Assembly (NCBI GenBank): GCA_037178625.1
Contig: CM074135.1
Location: 2,110,001 to 2,174,000, forward strand
Length of the DNA stretch: 64,000 nucleotides
Reading direction: 5' to 3'
Source of the DNA: Skeletonema tropicum
Taxonomy: Eukaryota; Bacillariophyta; Thalassiosirophyceae; Thalassiosirales; Thalassiosiraceae
Shown in pieces: positions 61,774-64,000 of the stretch. The position numbers and the translations under genes are program-made. Within the stretch, counting starts at the first letter, position 1, and every line of letters begins with the position of its first letter. The notes under the pieces are model-generated. The model was not told where the DNA came from. It ran no database searches and worked only from the letters and a program-made list of their open reading frames with translations.

Positions 61774-62597
61774 CGATGATTGTTATTGATTAATATTTGT
61801 TTAATTTGCACATAAATAAATATATGTTGACGCATTCTAAATAGTATTTGATTGATAAACTGCTATGGAATGGCATTTGTGCACTATAAGTGGATGATAG
61901 TGAAGCGAGGTGGTGAAAAATGTGCAAAATCATAAGCATCGTAACTATGTAATAATACGAAAGCGACCGTTGCATCTACCAGCCCGTGGAGTGCAAAATT
62001 GAAATCTGCATAAAATTTTGGTCTTGTGGGCACTCCAGATTACTATTTGACCTACCATCAGCGGCGATTTATGCGTCGTGAAGTTGATGTAATATTGCAT
62101 CATTGCGCCGACAGTCGAGATTGCCTCTCTCGGCGGGAAGTTTTACAGGCGGGCAAGTTGTCTCATTGGGGGCACGCCCCATGCCCTCCAGCCGTATTTA
62201 CCTACGCACGCGCAAAAGATCTGGGATGTCACGTTCATAATGGATTTCAAAATATGTGATCGAAAGGATCTTGGATTAGTACTATTCCTACGTTCACCTG
62301 AGTTGAATCACGTGATCGAAACGTGACCTGAGTTGCAGCGCCCCAACGTGACCTGAGTTGCAGCCCACAGCCTGAAAACGTTGCCGAAATATTTGCTACG
62401 CACGTGTAAAGCGTTACAAAAATTTTCAATCGAGGTATTGTAAAAAGGACTGTGTCTGTCTGTGACTCAAGCGTCTTCCATCCTCGGCCGGCAGTTTTGA
62501 AGAATGAGAACTCCTCCAGATCCGAACTCCTACCTCCTACTACTTACTTACAACCCCTCTGTGCAGCTGCAGTCGGGCGCTACAATAACAAATCAAA
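61774..62597. other. Spacer with 25-bp tandem repeats and direct-repeat copy 2
   Basis: No supported gene. AACGTGACCTGAGTTGCAGC occurs twice (62320-62339 and 62345-62364), with a weaker third match near 62291. A short frame at 62026-62259 (plus; opens at GTG) contains YYLTYHQRRFMRREVDVILH but is unrecognised. Confidence 0.45.
62391..62510. repeat. Direct repeat, copy 2 (120 bp)
   Basis: The counterpart of 60613-60736, in the same orientation. The pair encloses about 1.65 kb. Copy 2 lies 87 bp upstream of the zinc-ribbon gene start. Confidence 0.9.
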
Positions 62598-63275
62598 ATG
62601 AAAAGTAAAAGACAACGAATGCCAATGATTAGCAAGTCAAGGACCAAGTGGTATCTAATAGAGTGCCTATCAGCCATGCATCTATACCATCCCCGTCGTG
62701 ACGATGATAAAAGAAGACGAGAGTGGGCGGGCAAGCTCGAACATACGTGCTACAACTGTGGCCGACAATTTGTAGAAAACAAGAGCAGTTTTCTACATCT
62801 ACAAAAACACATGCATCGCTGCCCATGTTGTCATACAGAGTTTGGCTATGACAGTAGCGTAGATAGTGGGGTGAAAGATTCGGGTGGTCGTTCTGGAAGA
62901 AGCGGCCGTAAGAATGGATTTCGGTTATCTGCCCCGTTGCTGATTCGATCAATATTAGCTATTGTCCCACTACACAAACGGAAAGATCAGAGTGCTGGAT
63001 TTGAAGACACTACGAGAATGACCGTCCACTGTTCGACAGATAACATAGTGGACGGTGCTCAGGGAGATGACTTGAAAAGGCGTAGAAAAGAAATATCGAA
63101 TGGCGACGTCATTGTTAGCAAGAGCTCGTGCCTTGCAGATAGAGATCCATGTCCTTTTTCTTTTACCTATGATGATGAAACTGTTGAGCATTATCAAATA
63201 CATGAAACCAATGACGAGAGTGAAACTCTCGATGTCGAAACTTACCAGTTGGAGTGGCTTCTCTTTGATGTGTAG
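62598..63275 (+). CDS. Hypothetical protein with zinc-ribbon-like motif
   Basis: ATG at 62598, 225 residues. Not recognised. Near residue 50 CYNCGRQFVENKSSFLHLQK is followed by HMHRCPCCHTEFGY, so two CxxC pairs 24 residues apart are present with intervening His, a zinc-ribbon or C2H2-like layout. The N-terminus is basic. The C-terminus is acidic (HETNDESETLDVETYQLEW). A DNA- or protein-binding role is possible. Its base composition is unremarkable. It may be a real gene or a remnant next to a decayed region. Confidence 0.45.
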   Translation: MKSKRQRMPMISKSRTKWYLIECLSAMHLYHPRRDDDKRRREWAGKLEHTCYNCGRQFVENKSSFLHLQKHMHRCPCCHTEFGYDSSVDSGVKDSGGRSGRSGRKNGFRLSAPLLIRSILAIVPLHKRKDQSAGFEDTTRMTVHCSTDNIVDGAQGDDLKRRRKEISNGDVIVSKSSCLADRDPCPFSFTYDDETVEHYQIHETNDESETLDVETYQLEWLLFDV

Positions 63276-64000
63276 AGAAGTATTTGATTTTGGTAGTGTA
63301 GTTGGGTGGAGCCAACCAGAAATGTTCATGTATGTATAAGCAAAGTCTGATAAGTTAGATACAAATGTCTTATTCCTAAAAGGTGGCATGAATTCATTAC
63401 AGATTCTCTGCTAAGAGAGGAGCAGGTAGGTGCCAACACAATATCAAAACATTTGAGTACGAACAAAGAACAAGCCCAAGATTGTTTGATATTCCCCTTG
63501 GCTACTTTTATCTCTCTTTGCTCCTACTCTATCCTCACAAATGATATACTCAATCTACTGAGTCCACTTTGACCAAAACGCAAACCTCATGTTCTCATGT
63601 ATTGGTAATGTTAGTTTGCGCGATTGATCGTATTGCAGTTCATCAATGTGTAAAAAAATTTGCAGAGATTATCCATCGTTGCATCATATCTTGGGCCTTG
63701 CTACATATTCGGGTAAGTATGAACCTCCAAATAATGCTGAAATCGTATGTTGTGGGCCGCTACTCTTCCTACTTGACAAAAAACAGTACCGAATAGACAC
63801 ATACAATTCATCAAAAGTTCAAGTGCACGAGTTAGTTCGCCAATTTTTTGACACCTTCACAACATCTCACACCAAACCACACCCATCTGTGTACTTACTG
63901 TGTACAATCGTCAAAAAGTATCTTTCACCCCTGATGTAAGTACGCATGCAACGAAAGAGAACGGATCATCAACCCATTTATTCTCTGACAAGTAGATTGG
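63276..64000. other. Window end, no confident gene
   Basis: A plus-strand frame at 63646-63939 (97 residues; YPSLHHILGLATYSGKYEPP) has no recognised domain and may be an internal exon of a gene running off the window. Nothing else supported. Confidence 0.4.

Noticed and set aside
60613..62510. LTR retrotransposon
   Set aside because: The repeats lack TG...CA ends, a primer binding site, a polypurine tract and reverse transcriptase.
63646..63939. 97-residue plus-strand frame near the window end
   Set aside because: Possible exon, but no domain and no clear splice partners within the window.
1..64000. CRISPR array, rRNA or tRNA cluster, or phage region
   Set aside because: No evenly spaced identical repeats with unique spacers, no rRNA-like blocks and no phage structural genes; the gene set is eukaryotic.

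Overview
The window looks like nuclear DNA of a centric diatom, most likely Thalassiosira-like. Evidence: two diatom-type (dsCYC-like) cyclins; two proteins with a signal peptide ending in an xAF-type plastid-entry motif; a zinc-binding family I know as expanded in diatoms; a few short GT-AG introns (77-128 bp); and compact genes on both strands, about one per 3-4 kb. No rRNA, tRNA, CRISPR array or prokaryotic operon was seen. Many open frames begin at GTG or TTG, so starts were moved to the first plausible ATG and exons were joined by reading splice sites by eye.

Layout. 0.8-10.6 kb: an apparent H3-H4 histone doublet lacking its 5' end, an F-box/armadillo protein, a secreted methyltransferase-like protein divergent from a dsCYC cyclin (the shared promoter has two TGACGTCA sites), and an MBD-like protein. 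11-21.3 kb: a frameshifted GGDHGQG-motif gene that may be transposon-derived, a kinesin-13 with a C-terminal SAM-like domain, a plastid-targeted PPR protein, and a PDZ + MBD-like protein. 22.3-30.1 kb: a Sec14/CRAL-TRIO protein, the AP-3 mu subunit, and zinc-binding and poly-Q proteins of unknown role. 30.3-34 kb: a gene-free nest of small elements (a foldback element, palindromic repeats, two nearly identical Stowaway-like MITEs and another MITE). 34-48 kb: glucose-6-phosphate isomerase, a DTW-domain tRNA-modifying enzyme whose start codon lies 10 bp beyond a TA-flanked MITE, and a four-exon VPS13. 49-59.6 kb: a second dsCYC cyclin, a possible 2-kb inverted-repeat element, a FANCJ-like helicase and a Dus enzyme. 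59.8-64 kb: a hAT remnant with an 8-bp target duplication, a gene with in-frame stops, 120-bp direct repeats and an unknown zinc-ribbon protein.

Most genes are unlinked housekeeping functions: membrane traffic (VPS13, AP-3, Sec14-like), RNA modification and processing (Dus, DTW, PPR), chromatin and genome maintenance (histone doublet, MBD-like pair, FANCJ-like helicase) and cell cycle (two cyclins, kinesin-13). The most unusual item is the FANCJ-like helicase at 52.9-58.2 kb. It appears to carry a PDZ domain inside the iron-sulphur domain, an N-terminal Cys-rich module with SUMO-interaction-like motifs, and a C-terminal RING finger. All domain calls were made by eye and none was checked by a search.
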